Shown here: one piece after another, positions 23,957 through 32,466 of the stretch
Layout: each line of letters begins with the position of its first letter
Numbering within the stretch: position 1 is the stretch's first letter
NCBI GenBank assembly: GCA_025456425.1
Contig: JALOKP010000034.1
Span: 1-43,830, forward strand
Direction: 5' to 3'
DNA length: 43,830 nucleotides
DNA from: Acidobacteriota bacterium
GTDB lineage: Bacteria > Acidobacteriota > Polarisedimenticolia > J045
The notes under the pieces: generated by a model
The model's database searches: none
Seen by the model: only the letters and a program-made list of their open reading frames with translations
Told to the model about the DNA's origin: nothing
Translations under genes and position numbers: made by a program

Positions 23957-25426
23957 ATGTGCGGATTCCTCGGGATCATCGGAACCGAAGACCCGGTGCG
24001 CGAGGTCCACGACGGGCTGCTCGCGATCCAGCACCGCGGGCAGGACGCCGCCGGGATCGTGACCTGGAACGGCCGGTTCCACCTGCGCAAGGCGATGGGC
24101 CTGGTGCGCGACGTCTTCACGCCCGAGACGATGGCCGGCGTCGGCGGCGAGTACGCGATCGGTCACGTGCGCTATCCCACCGTGGGAGCCGGCGGCGTGG
24201 AGGACGCGCAGCCGTTCGTCGCCACGCACCCCTTCGGGATCGCGATGGCGCACAACGGCAACGTCGCCAACTACGCGGACCTGAAGCACCACCTGCAGGA
24301 GCGGGTCCGGCGCCAGTTGCTCTCGAGCTGCGACGTCGAGGTGATCCTCTCGGTCTTCGCCGACGCGCTGGCGCGGCAGAGCGCGGGGGGCGCGTTCTCG
24401 ACCGAGGTCTACTGGGCGGCCGTGGCCGAGGTCTTCGCCCAGGTCAAGGGGGCCTACTCGGTCGTCGGCTTCATCGCCGGCGAGGGGCTCTTCGCCTTCC
24501 GCGACCCCTACGGGATCAAGCCGATCTGCTTCGGGCGCCGGGTCCGGCCCGACGGCCGGACGGTTTATGCGGTGGCCTCCGAGAGCGTCGTGCTCGAGAC
24601 GCTGGGCTACGAGATCGAGCACCGGCCGCGGGCCGGCGAGGCGGTCTTCGTGCGCCCCGACGGCGAGGTGCTGATCGAGCAGGTCGCCCCGGTCGCGACC
24701 TTCCGCCCCTGCATCTTCGAGCACGTCTACTTCGCCCGGCCCGACAGCACGCTCGACGGGGTCTCGGTCTACCGCGCCCGCGAGCGGATGGGGCGCGCAC
24801 TCGCGGACAAGGCGCGGCGGCTGGGGATCACGGCCGACATCGTCGTCCCCGTGCCGGAATCGTCGCGTTCGGCGGCGCTGGAGATGGCGCGGGCGCTGGA
24901 GCTGCCGTTCCGGGAGGCGCTGGTCAAGAACCGCTACGTGGGGCGGACCTTCATCATGCCGGGCGACGCGGCCCGCCGGCGCTCGGTTCGGCACAAGCTC
25001 AACGTGATCGGGTCCGAGGTGCGCGGCCGCGCCGTGCTGCTGGTCGACGACTCGATCGTGCGCGGCACGACCGCGCGGCAGATCATCGAGATGGTCCGCG
25101 AGGCGGGTGCGGAGCGGGTGATCCTGGCTTCGACCGCGCCGCCGCTCCTGCACCCCTGCGTCTACGGGATCGACATGTCGACCCGCAAGGAGTTCGTGGC
25201 ACGGGGCCGAACGGTCGAGCAGGTGGCGGAGCTGCTCGGGGCGGACGCGGTGATCTACCAGGAGCTGGACGAGCTCGTCCGCTCGGTGCGGTCGGAGTCG
25301 CCCGAGCCGCCCGATGACACGTGCCACGCCTGCTTCTCCGGCCTCTACCCGACCGGCGACATCGACGAGCGCGAGCTGCTCCAGGTCGAGGAGGAGCGGC
25401 TGACGGCGAAGCTGGACGGCGCCTGA
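23957..25426 (+). CDS. purF: Amidophosphoribosyltransferase, 4Fe-4S type
   Basis: First enzyme of purine synthesis, converting PRPP and glutamine to phosphoribosylamine. The 489-residue protein starts MCGFLGIIG with Cys2 as glutaminase nucleophile and no propeptide to remove. HRGQDAAGI, HNGNVANY, RDPYGIKPICFG and the PRPP loop VLLVDDSIVRGTTARQI are present. Cys252 (RPCIFEHVYFARPDS), Cys401 (HPCVYGIDM), and Cys456 and Cys459 (CHACFSG) match the four ligands known for the oxygen-sensitive cluster of the Bacillus subtilis type enzyme. A Fur-family regulator gene follows downstream behind its own promoter. Confidence 0.97.
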   Translation: MCGFLGIIGTEDPVREVHDGLLAIQHRGQDAAGIVTWNGRFHLRKAMGLVRDVFTPETMAGVGGEYAIGHVRYPTVGAGGVEDAQPFVATHPFGIAMAHNGNVANYADLKHHLQERVRRQLLSSCDVEVILSVFADALARQSAGGAFSTEVYWAAVAEVFAQVKGAYSVVGFIAGEGLFAFRDPYGIKPICFGRRVRPDGRTVYAVASESVVLETLGYEIEHRPRAGEAVFVRPDGEVLIEQVAPVATFRPCIFEHVYFARPDSTLDGVSVYRARERMGRALADKARRLGITADIVVPVPESSRSAALEMARALELPFREALVKNRYVGRTFIMPGDAARRRSVRHKLNVIGSEVRGRAVLLVDDSIVRGTTARQIIEMVREAGAERVILASTAPPLLHPCVYGIDMSTRKEFVARGRTVEQVAELLGADAVIYQELDELVRSVRSESPEPPDDTCHACFSGLYPTGDIDERELLQVEEERLTAKLDGA

Positions 25427-25507
25427 CCCGCTGCCGCCGCGCGGTTAGCCTCTCGCCCTTCCGATCCGAGCCTCGGCCGGCTTATCGAGAAAAGAAGCGT
25501 GTTTCCG

Positions 25508-25537
25508 TTGAACCCCGCTCCCCCCCGGGAGTAGGGT
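25508..25537 (+). promoter_or_regulatory. Promoter of the Fur-family gene
   Basis: TTGAAC (25508-25513), an 18-nt spacer and TAGGGT (25532-25537) lie 59 nt before the ATG, in the 170-bp gap after purF. GGGAGGAGGG serves as ribosome site. I saw no convincing Fur box. Confidence 0.4.
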
Positions 25538-25596
25538 TTCTCTGCTGAGGAGTCCATCGGCCGACCGGGGGGCAGTTCAGGCAGGGAGGAGGGTCC

Positions 25597-26025
25597 ATGC
25601 CGGAACTGGTATTCGATCAGGTTCTCGAGCAGGCCGGGTTCCGGCCCACCCGACAGCGACGGGCCGTCTACGAGCATCTCGAGGCGATGCACGGTCATCC
25701 CACCGCCGAGGACGTCTTCCACGCGGTGCGGATCGAGTTGCCGCGAATCAGCCTGGCGACCGTGTACAAGGCGCTCGAATCGCTCGTGGAGTCGGGCGTG
25801 GCGCAGAAGATGAGCGGCGCCGACGGGACGGCGCACTTCGAGTCCCGCGTCGACGAGCACTTCCACGCTCGCTGCCGCGCGTGCAACCGGATCGTCGACG
25901 TGGAGGCGCTGCCGGAGTTCCACCGCTGCGTCGACAAGATCCGCACCGCGGGCTTCACGATCGAGCGGGCCCGGCTCGAGCTGACCGGGATCTGCGAGCT
26001 CTGCGCGCGTCAGCACCACAACTGA
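25597..26025 (+). CDS. Fur/PerR-family metal-dependent repressor
   Basis: 142 residues with the family winged-helix (FRPTRQRRAVYEHLEAMHGHPTAEDVF, ISLATVYKALESLVESGVAQKM). The dimer domain has HFHARCRACNRIVDV and a structural zinc site of two CxxC pairs (Cys93/Cys96 and Cys133/Cys136). The His-rich HFE...DEHFHARC stretch fits the regulatory metal site. Whether it senses iron (Fur) or peroxide (PerR) cannot be fixed from sequence. The short length and complete second CxxC are common in PerR-like members. It probably acts as a DNA-binding dimer regulating metal or peroxide genes. Confidence 0.9.
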   Translation: MPELVFDQVLEQAGFRPTRQRRAVYEHLEAMHGHPTAEDVFHAVRIELPRISLATVYKALESLVESGVAQKMSGADGTAHFESRVDEHFHARCRACNRIVDVEALPEFHRCVDKIRTAGFTIERARLELTGICELCARQHHN

Positions 26026-26144
26026 CGCGGCGCCGCGCGGCGCGCCGGGGCGTCATGGGCCGGCCCGGCGCCGGCGGGTGCGGCCGTTTCGGGTGACCCG
26101 CGCGACCGATCCGGGTTAAAGTCCCGCCTCCCGGGAGGCGAAGG

Positions 26145-27428
26145 GTGGCGCAGCCGCTGCACGTCCGCATGCTCGTCGGCGCCGCCGCCGGCCTCGCGCT
26201 GGGGGTGGCCGCGCACCTGCTGCTCGACGGCACCCCGTTCCTCGATGCCGCGATCCGTTTCGTGGCCCAGCCGGTCGGCCAGGTCTTCCTGCGGCTGCTC
26301 TTCATGCTGGTCCTGCCGCTCGTCTTCTCGTCGCTGGTGCTCGGGGTGACGGAGCTGGGGGACGTGCGGCGGGTCGGCCGGGTCGGCCTCAGGACGCTGG
26401 CCGTGACGGTCGTGGCCTCGACGATCGCGGTCGGGATCGGGGTCACGCTGGTCAACCTGCTGCGCCCCGGCGCGGGGCTGCCCCCCGAGACGCGGGCCCG
26501 CCTGCTGGAGGGGGCGGCCGAGCGCAGCGGTGCGCTGCCCGCCGTGACGGGCGTGCGCGGCGGGATCGACCTGCTCGTCCGGATGGTCCCGGACAACCCG
26601 CTCCGCGCCGCCGCCAACGGCGACATGCTGGCGGTGATGGTCTTCGCGCTGCTGTTCGGGATCGGCCTGTCGACGGTCCGGACCGAGGGGGCGCGCCGGC
26701 TGCTGGGAATGATCCAGGGGCTCTACGACGTCACGATGCGGCTGATCGGCTGGGTGATCCGGCTGGCGCCCTACGGCGTCGCCGCGCTGCTGTTCGTGCT
26801 GGCGGCACAGCTGGGCTACTCGGTGCTGGGGCAGCTGGCGCGCTACGTCGGCGTGGTCCTGCTGGCGCTCGGGCTGCAGCTCGTGGTGGTCTACTCGCTG
26901 CTCGTCAAGTTCGGCGGCGGGATGAGCCCGCGCGCCTTCTTCAGGGGGAGCGAGGAGGCGATGCTGACCGCCTTCTCGACCGCCTCCAGCAACGCCACCC
27001 TGCCGACCGCGCTGCGGGTCGCCGAGACGGAACTCGGGCTCCCGGCGCGGATCAGCCGCTTCGTCCTGACGATCGGGTCGACGGCCAACCAGAACGGCAC
27101 CGCGCTGTTCGAGGGGGTCACCGTCCTGTTCCTGGCGCAGTTCTACGGCGTCGAGCTGACGCTGGCGCAGCAGGTGCTGGTCAGCTTCGTGGCGATCCTG
27201 GGCGGGATCGGGACCGCGGGGGTGCCGGCCGGCTCGCTGCCCGTGGTGGCGATGATCCTGGGGATGGTCGGCATCCCGCCCGAAGGGATCGGCGTGATCC
27301 TGGGAGTCGATCGCTTTCTCGACATGTGCCGCACCACCGTCAACGTGACGGGGGACCTCGCCGTCGCGGTGGTGGTGGCGCGCGGCGAGCCGCGCGAGCC
27401 GGCCGCCGCGGTCCGGCGGGGCGCGTGA
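26145..27428 (+). CDS. SLC1/DAACS-type dicarboxylate or acidic amino acid:cation symporter
   Basis: 427 residues from a GTG start, with eight membrane helices and two re-entrant loops. The first loop motif is FSTASSNATLP. The helix 7 motif reads ANQNGT (Asn315-Asn317), where the family usually has NMDGT. Helix 8 has DRFLDMCRTTVNVTGD with Asp389, Asp393, Arg396, Asn400 and Asp404. The Arg corresponds to the side-chain-carboxylate Arg in GltPh, so glutamate, aspartate or a C4-dicarboxylate is the likely substrate. It sits in the inner membrane. Its stop overlaps the next gene (GTGA). Confidence 0.93.
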   Translation: MAQPLHVRMLVGAAAGLALGVAAHLLLDGTPFLDAAIRFVAQPVGQVFLRLLFMLVLPLVFSSLVLGVTELGDVRRVGRVGLRTLAVTVVASTIAVGIGVTLVNLLRPGAGLPPETRARLLEGAAERSGALPAVTGVRGGIDLLVRMVPDNPLRAAANGDMLAVMVFALLFGIGLSTVRTEGARRLLGMIQGLYDVTMRLIGWVIRLAPYGVAALLFVLAAQLGYSVLGQLARYVGVVLLALGLQLVVVYSLLVKFGGGMSPRAFFRGSEEAMLTAFSTASSNATLPTALRVAETELGLPARISRFVLTIGSTANQNGTALFEGVTVLFLAQFYGVELTLAQQVLVSFVAILGGIGTAGVPAGSLPVVAMILGMVGIPPEGIGVILGVDRFLDMCRTTVNVTGDLAVAVVVARGEPREPAAAVRRGA

Positions 27429-28057
27429 GCGGCAGGAACGCGCGCCCCGCCCTGCTGCTGCTCGGGCCGACGGGCTCCGGGAAATCGCCGCTCGGGCGCG
27501 CGCTCGAGCGGGTTGCCGGCTGGCCGCACCTCGACTTCGGGGCCCTCCTTCGACAGATCGCGGCCGGGGAGCACGCGGACGGGCTCGACCCGGAGGCGCG
27601 GGCCCTGGTGCGCGCGCTGGTCGCGAGCAACGCCCTCTTTCCGGATGACGCTCTGCCGCTGGTGCGGACGATCGTCGGGACCGGGCTGGCTCGCGCCGCG
27701 GCGGGCGGGCCGGTCGTCCTGAACGGGGTGCCGCGAACGATCGCCCAGGCGCGCGGGCTCGCCGACGCGGTCGCGATCGGGACGGTCGTCGTGCTGGCGG
27801 CCTCGCCCGAAGTCGTGCGCGCGCAAGTCGCGCGCCGCGCCGCGGGCGAGGGGCCGGACGACACCGGCCGGGACGACGACGGGCCGGAAGCCGTCACCCG
27901 GAAGCTGGAGCTGTACGAGTACGCGACGCGGCCGTTGGTGGGCCACTACCGCGCGGCCGGCGCGGCGATCGTCGAGTTCGCGTCCGGGCTCGAAACCGAG
28001 CCGGACGAGTTGGCGCACCGGATCGTGGCGCGGCTGGGGGGAGGAGCCGCACCCTGA
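27425..28057 (+). CDS. Adenylate-kinase-like nucleoside monophosphate kinase
   Basis: 210 residues. The P-loop LLGPTGSGKSPLG (near residue 12-24), the NMP-binding FGALLRQIAAGEH, LVLNGVPRTIAQARGL (equivalent to the LDGFPRT block of Adk) and ARRAAGEGPDD lid Arg pair match the adenylate kinase fold. The P-loop carries KSP instead of the usual KGT, and the zinc or long lid is missing, so this may be a divergent paralogue rather than the essential Adk. It overlaps the symporter stop by 4 nt. The functional link is not obvious. Confidence 0.8.
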   Translation: MSGRNARPALLLLGPTGSGKSPLGRALERVAGWPHLDFGALLRQIAAGEHADGLDPEARALVRALVASNALFPDDALPLVRTIVGTGLARAAAGGPVVLNGVPRTIAQARGLADAVAIGTVVVLAASPEVVRAQVARRAAGEGPDDTGRDDDGPEAVTRKLELYEYATRPLVGHYRAAGAAIVEFASGLETEPDELAHRIVARLGGGAAP

Positions 28058-28100
28058 GCGTCGAGCGCCGGGGCGGCCGCGACCCCGGTGCGCGGTGCGT

Positions 28101-28129
28101 TTCCGGCGGCGCTGAGGGTCGGTTACACT
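28101..28129 (+). promoter_or_regulatory. Possible promoter of the cytochrome operon
   Basis: TTCCGG (28101-28106), a 17-nt spacer and TACACT (28124-28129) lie in the 129-bp gap before the cytochrome b gene. The -35 match is poor. Confidence 0.3.
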
Positions 28130-28186
28130 CGCGTCCCCGTCCGCTCCGGACGACGCGCCGACCTGGCGCAGAACCGGCCCTGCCCG

Positions 28187-29533
28187 ATGCGTGGACCCGA
28201 GATCGACGCGAACGCCTCCGCGGCCCCGACCCCGGCCCGGCGCCCGTCCGGCTTCTCGAGCCTGGTGCTCCACCTCCACCCGCGCGTCGTCCCCGCCGCC
28301 GCTTTGCGCTTTTCGCTGACTTTCGGCCTCGGCGGGGCGGCGCTGGTCCTCTTCCTGCTGCTGGCGGCCAGCGGGGCGCTGCTGCTCGTGGCCTACGAGC
28401 CCTCGCCCGAGCGGGCCTACGGCACCGTGGCCGCGCTGGTCGACGAGGTCCGCTTCGGGGCCTTCATCCGCAACATCCACCACTGGTCCGCCAACGGGCT
28501 GGTCCTCGTGACGGTCCTGCACCTGCTCCGTGTCTTCTACCGCGGCGGCCACCTGCCACCGCGCCGTGGCAACTGGATCGTCGGCGTGCTGCTGCTGCTG
28601 CTGGTCGTCGCCAGCGCCTTCACCGGCTACCTCCTGCCGTGGGACCAGCTGGCCTTCTGGGCGGTGACGATCAGCACCGGGATGCTGGAGTACGTCCCGC
28701 TGGCCGGCGGCGCGCTGATGCGCGCCGCGCGCGGCGGCGCGGAGATCGGCTCGACGACGCTGGCGCGCTTCTTCGTGCTGCACGTCGCGATCCTGCCGAT
28801 CGCGCTGCTGATGCTGCTGGCCTTCCACTTCTGGCTCGTACGGAAGGTCGGCGGCGTGATCCTGCCGCGCGGCGTCGGGACCGACGCGGCGCCTCGCGGC
28901 CCGCTCGTCCCGACCTCCCCCGGGCTGACGCAGCGCGAGGGGGTCGTCGCGCTGGCGGTCGTGGCCGCGGTGCTGCTTTTCGCCGCGGTCGCCAACGCGC
29001 CGCTGCTGGCCGAGGCCAACCCGGGGATGAGCCCCAACCCGGCCAAGGCGCCGTGGTACTTCATGGGGGTGCAGGAGCTGCTGGTCCACCTCCACCCGCT
29101 GTTCGCGGCCTTCGTGATCCCGCTGGCGGCGCTGGTCCTGCTCTTCGCCCTGCCCTCGCTGGCGGGCGGCGCGAGCCCATCGGGGCTCTGGTTCGAGTCG
29201 CCGCTCGGCGCGCGGCTCGCCGGCTGGTCGGCCCTCGCGGGTGCGCTGCTCTGCGGCGCGGCGATCGTGCTCAACGAGCCGCTCCGCCGCGCGCCGCCGT
29301 GGATCCCGGCGCTGCCGCCGGAGCTGCGCGGCGGCCTGCTGCCGGCGCTCGCGGTGGCGGGCGCCGTCGCGGCCGTCGGCTTCGTGGCGAAGCGGCGGGG
29401 CGCGAACCGGATCGAGTCGATCCAGGCGATGTTCAGCTTCGTGCTGGCGGCGTTCGTGGTGCTCACCGCGACCGGCGTCCTGTTCCGCGGCCAGGGGATG
29501 GCGTTGAGCTGGCCGTGGACGCCGCCGGCGTAG
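28187..29533 (+). CDS. Cytochrome b of a Rieske/cytochrome b complex (fused b6-subunit IV type)
   Basis: 448-residue inner-membrane quinol-oxidising subunit. The first half carries the b-heme His pairs: IRNIHHWSANGLVLVTVLHLLRVFY, and ARFFVLHVAILPIALLMLLAFHFW later. GNWIVGVLLLLLVVASAFTGYLLPWDQ, diagnostic of cytochrome b, lies between. The subunit IV part has ANPGMSPNPAKAPWYFMGVQELL, so the Qo-site PEWY motif reads APWY (Ala288-Tyr291). Two to three more helices follow. The ATG at 28187 is taken; the upstream frame has no membrane or family character. The Rieske gene begins 8 nt later, so the two are certainly one operon. Confidence 0.94.
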   Translation: MRGPEIDANASAAPTPARRPSGFSSLVLHLHPRVVPAAALRFSLTFGLGGAALVLFLLLAASGALLLVAYEPSPERAYGTVAALVDEVRFGAFIRNIHHWSANGLVLVTVLHLLRVFYRGGHLPPRRGNWIVGVLLLLLVVASAFTGYLLPWDQLAFWAVTISTGMLEYVPLAGGALMRAARGGAEIGSTTLARFFVLHVAILPIALLMLLAFHFWLVRKVGGVILPRGVGTDAAPRGPLVPTSPGLTQREGVVALAVVAAVLLFAAVANAPLLAEANPGMSPNPAKAPWYFMGVQELLVHLHPLFAAFVIPLAALVLLFALPSLAGGASPSGLWFESPLGARLAGWSALAGALLCGAAIVLNEPLRRAPPWIPALPPELRGGLLPALAVAGAVAAVGFVAKRRGANRIESIQAMFSFVLAAFVVLTATGVLFRGQGMALSWPWTPPA

Positions 29534-29541
29534 GAGGCCGC

Positions 29542-30060
29542 GTGACCGCACCCGGCGTGCACCCGGACGGCCCCCTCGCGGCTCCCGCCGCGCCGGGGCG
29601 CCGGCGCTTTCTCGGGCGGCTGTGGCAGGCGCTCGGCCTGCTGGCCCTGGTCGAGTTCGCGGCCGTCGTCGCGAGCTTCCTCGCCCCGCGCAAGGAGGGC
29701 GGCGCGCGCGGGACCGGCGTGATCGAGGCCGGCCCGGTCGGCGAGTTCACGCCCGCCTCGGTGCGCGCCTTCCCGGCCGGACGCTTCTACCTGGCCCGCC
29801 TCGCCGACGGCGGCTTCCTCGCGCTCTCCTCGCGCTGCACGCACCTCGGCTGCACCGTCCCCTGGGACGAGAAGACGAAGACCTTCCCCTGCCCCTGCCA
29901 CGCCTCCTCGTTCGACCTCCAGGGGAACGTGCTGTCGCCGCCCGCGCCGCGCGCGCTCGACCTCTTCCCGGTCGCGATCGAGAACGGCATCGTCAAGGTC
30001 GACACCTCCCGCCGGATCGAGCGCCAGCGCTTCGAGCCGGGCCAGGTCACCTACCTCTAG
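29542..30060 (+). CDS. Rieske 2Fe-2S protein
   Basis: 172 residues from a GTG start with AGGAGG upstream. An N-terminal RRRFLGRLWQALGLLALVEFAAVVASFL segment is the membrane anchor, possibly a Tat-type signal (RRRF). The cluster-binding boxes are CTHLGC (Cys and His ligands plus disulfide Cys) and CPCHASSFDLQG. It delivers electrons from quinol oxidised at cytochrome b to a c-type cytochrome, here most likely the octaheme protein encoded 8 nt downstream. Confidence 0.96.
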   Translation: MTAPGVHPDGPLAAPAAPGRRRFLGRLWQALGLLALVEFAAVVASFLAPRKEGGARGTGVIEAGPVGEFTPASVRAFPAGRFYLARLADGGFLALSSRCTHLGCTVPWDEKTKTFPCPCHASSFDLQGNVLSPPAPRALDLFPVAIENGIVKVDTSRRIERQRFEPGQVTYL

Positions 30061-30068
30061 GCGCCGCG

Positions 30069-32432
30069 ATGACCGACCCCGAGACCGCGCGCGACCCCGA
30101 ACGGCCCGAGTCGGCCGACCCGCTGCGTCGCTGGCGCGCCGCCGGCGTCGCTGCGACCGCGCTGATCGCGCTGTCGGTCCCGCTGCACCTCGCCGTGCGC
30201 GCGCTGGGCTCGCCGCGCACCGCGCCGGCGCCGTCCGCGCAGTACGTCGGGAGCGAGCGCTGCCGGAGCTGCCACCAGAAGGAGTACGACCTCTGGAAGG
30301 GCTCGAACCACGCGCTCGCGATGCAGGCGGCGAAGGACGGGACGGTGCTGGGCGACTTCCGCGACGCCACGTTCGAGCACCGCGGGAAGACCTGGCGCTT
30401 CTACCGGAAGGACGGCCGGTTCATGGTCCACGCCGAGGGCCCGGACGGGGCGATGCGCGACTTCGAGATCGCCTACACCTTCGGCGTCCGGCCGCTGCAG
30501 CAGTATCTGGTCGTTTTCCCGGGCGGCCGGCTGCAGACGCTCTCCGCAGCCTGGGACACGGAGCGGCGGCGCTGGTTCTACGCCAACCCCGGGCCCGACG
30601 CGCCGCCCGGCGACTGGCTGCACTGGACGCGGCCGGGCCAGAACTGGAACGCGATGTGCTCGGACTGCCACTCCACCGCAGTCCGCAAGCGCTACGACCC
30701 GGAGACCGACTCCTACCAGACGACCTGGTCCGAGATCATGGTCGGCTGCGAGGCCTGCCACGGGGCCGGCTCGCTGCACGCGGCCTGGGCCGAGCAGCCG
30801 GCGATGGGTCGCCCGGCGGCGGACAACGCGGCCCTCCCCGCCCGCACTTCGAAGCTGAGCGGGCCGGAGCAGGTCGGGCTCTGCGCGCCGTGCCACGCGC
30901 GGCGCGCGCAGTTCGAGGACCAGGGGACGCCCGGCGGCGAGTTCCTCGATCGCTACCTGCCGGTCCTGCTGGCACCCGGGGTCTTTCACGCCGACGGCCA
31001 GATCCTGGACGAGGACTTCGAGTGGCACGCCTTCACGCAGAGCAAGATGTACGCCAACGGCGTGCGCTGCAGCGATTGCCACGACGTCCACTCGGTGCGG
31101 CGGCACAAGGAGGGGAACGAGCTCTGCACCCGCTGTCATCGCGCCGACACCTACGACACGCCGACCCACCACTTCCACCAGAAGGAATGGAAGGGGCGGC
31201 CCAGCGCCGGCGTGCTCTGCGTCTCGTGCCACATGCCGGGGCAGTACTTCATGGTCGTCCACTTCCGCCGCGACCACTCGATGCGCGTGCCGCGTCCCGA
31301 CCTGACCGCGGAGCTGGGAGTTCCCAACGCCTGCAGCGCGTCGGGCTGCCACGACGACAAGCCGATCGGCTGGGTCCAGGCGAAGTACGACGGGTGGTAC
31401 GGGAAGAAGCGCAAGCCGCACTACGGCACCGTCCTCGCGGGGGGCCGGAGGCAGGCGCCCGAGGCCGAAGCGGAGCTGATCGCGCTGGCGCAGGACCAGC
31501 TGCGCCCGATGGTGGCCCGGGCCACGGCGGTCAGCCTGCTGGCCGGCTACCCCGGCGCGTCCGCGCGGGCCGCGGTGGAGAAGGCGCTGGTCGATCCCGA
31601 GCCGCTGCTGCGCGCGACCGCGGCGCAGGGGCTCCCCGAGGGCGACGCCTCGCGGCTGGCGCGCCTGCTGGGGCCGCTGCTGCAGGACCCGGTCCGCGCG
31701 GTGCGCGCCGAGGCGGCGGCGCGGCTGGCCGGGCCGCCCCAGGAATCCCTGACCGAATCGCAGCGCAAGGCCCACGCGGCGGCCCTCGACGAGTACGTCG
31801 CCGGGCAGCGCTACATGTCCGACATGCCGTCGGGCCCCTACAACCTCGGGAACCTCTACGCCGCGCAGGGGAAGCCGGCCGAGGCCGAGCGGCAGTACCG
31901 CCGCGCGCTCGCGATCGACGACCAGCTGTTCCTGGCCAAGGCCAACCTGGCGATGCTGCTGGCCACGACCGGGCGCCTCGACGAGGCCGAGACGCTGCTG
32001 CGCGAGGCCCACGCCGAGCAGCCGGCCAACGCGGCGCTGGCCTTCAACCTCGGGCTCCTGCTGGCCGAGCGCGGCAAACCGGCCGAGGCCGAGACCGCGC
32101 TGCGGGCCGCGCTGGCCGCCGACCCGCGGATGGCTCCGGCGGCCCTCAACCTGGCCGTACTGGTCGGCGAGACGCGTCCCGCCGAGGCGGTTCCCCTGGC
32201 GCGCCAGGCCGCCGCGCTGCGGCCGGACGACCCGCGCAGCGCCTGGACGCTGGCCTACTACCAGCAGCGCGCCGGCGACCTGCGCGGTGCCGAGAGCACG
32301 CTCGACGCACTGCTGCGGTCCCACCCCGACTACGCCGACGCCTACGGCCTGCTGGCCGAGATCTACGCCCGGCAGGGCCGGGCCGCGGAGGTACAGGAAC
32401 TGCTACAGAGGCGGCCCGCGCTGCCGCGATAG
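30069..32432 (+). CDS. Octaheme cytochrome c with HEAT-like and TPR domains
   Basis: 787 residues. The N-terminal membrane anchor is at about residues 24-46. There are seven CxxCH heme sites starting at Cys65, 197, 227, 272, 334, 353 and 384, and one CX4CH (CSASGCH, Cys422), so probably eight hemes outside the cytoplasmic membrane. MYANGVRCSDCHDVHS and CVSCHMPGQYFMVV resemble multiheme NrfA/octaheme-type proteins, but all sites end in His and no CxxCK is present. Residues about 470-560 form HEAT-like helices. TPRs run from about 590 to the end (YNLGNLYAAQGKPAEAERQYRRAL, LAFNLGLLLAERGKPAEAETALRAAL). It takes the genomic place of cytochrome c1 and is the probable electron acceptor of the Rieske protein. 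Confidence 0.92.
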   Translation: MTDPETARDPERPESADPLRRWRAAGVAATALIALSVPLHLAVRALGSPRTAPAPSAQYVGSERCRSCHQKEYDLWKGSNHALAMQAAKDGTVLGDFRDATFEHRGKTWRFYRKDGRFMVHAEGPDGAMRDFEIAYTFGVRPLQQYLVVFPGGRLQTLSAAWDTERRRWFYANPGPDAPPGDWLHWTRPGQNWNAMCSDCHSTAVRKRYDPETDSYQTTWSEIMVGCEACHGAGSLHAAWAEQPAMGRPAADNAALPARTSKLSGPEQVGLCAPCHARRAQFEDQGTPGGEFLDRYLPVLLAPGVFHADGQILDEDFEWHAFTQSKMYANGVRCSDCHDVHSVRRHKEGNELCTRCHRADTYDTPTHHFHQKEWKGRPSAGVLCVSCHMPGQYFMVVHFRRDHSMRVPRPDLTAELGVPNACSASGCHDDKPIGWVQAKYDGWYGKKRKPHYGTVLAGGRRQAPEAEAELIALAQDQLRPMVARATAVSLLAGYPGASARAAVEKALVDPEPLLRATAAQGLPEGDASRLARLLGPLLQDPVRAVRAEAAARLAGPPQESLTESQRKAHAAALDEYVAGQRYMSDMPSGPYNLGNLYAAQGKPAEAERQYRRALAIDDQLFLAKANLAMLLATTGRLDEAETLLREAHAEQPANAALAFNLGLLLAERGKPAEAETALRAALAADPRMAPAALNLAVLVGETRPAEAVPLARQAAALRPDDPRSAWTLAYYQQRAGDLRGAESTLDALLRSHPDYADAYGLLAEIYARQGRAAEVQELLQRRPALPR

Positions 32433-32466
32433 CGGGGCGGGGAGCGCCGGGCGCCGGTGGAGTCCT

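Noticed and set aside
30069-32432. Annotation of the octaheme protein as nitrite reductase NrfA
   Set aside because: It has eight His-ligated sites, no CxxCK and an extra TPR domain, and sits with cytochrome b and Rieske. The enzyme name is not supported.
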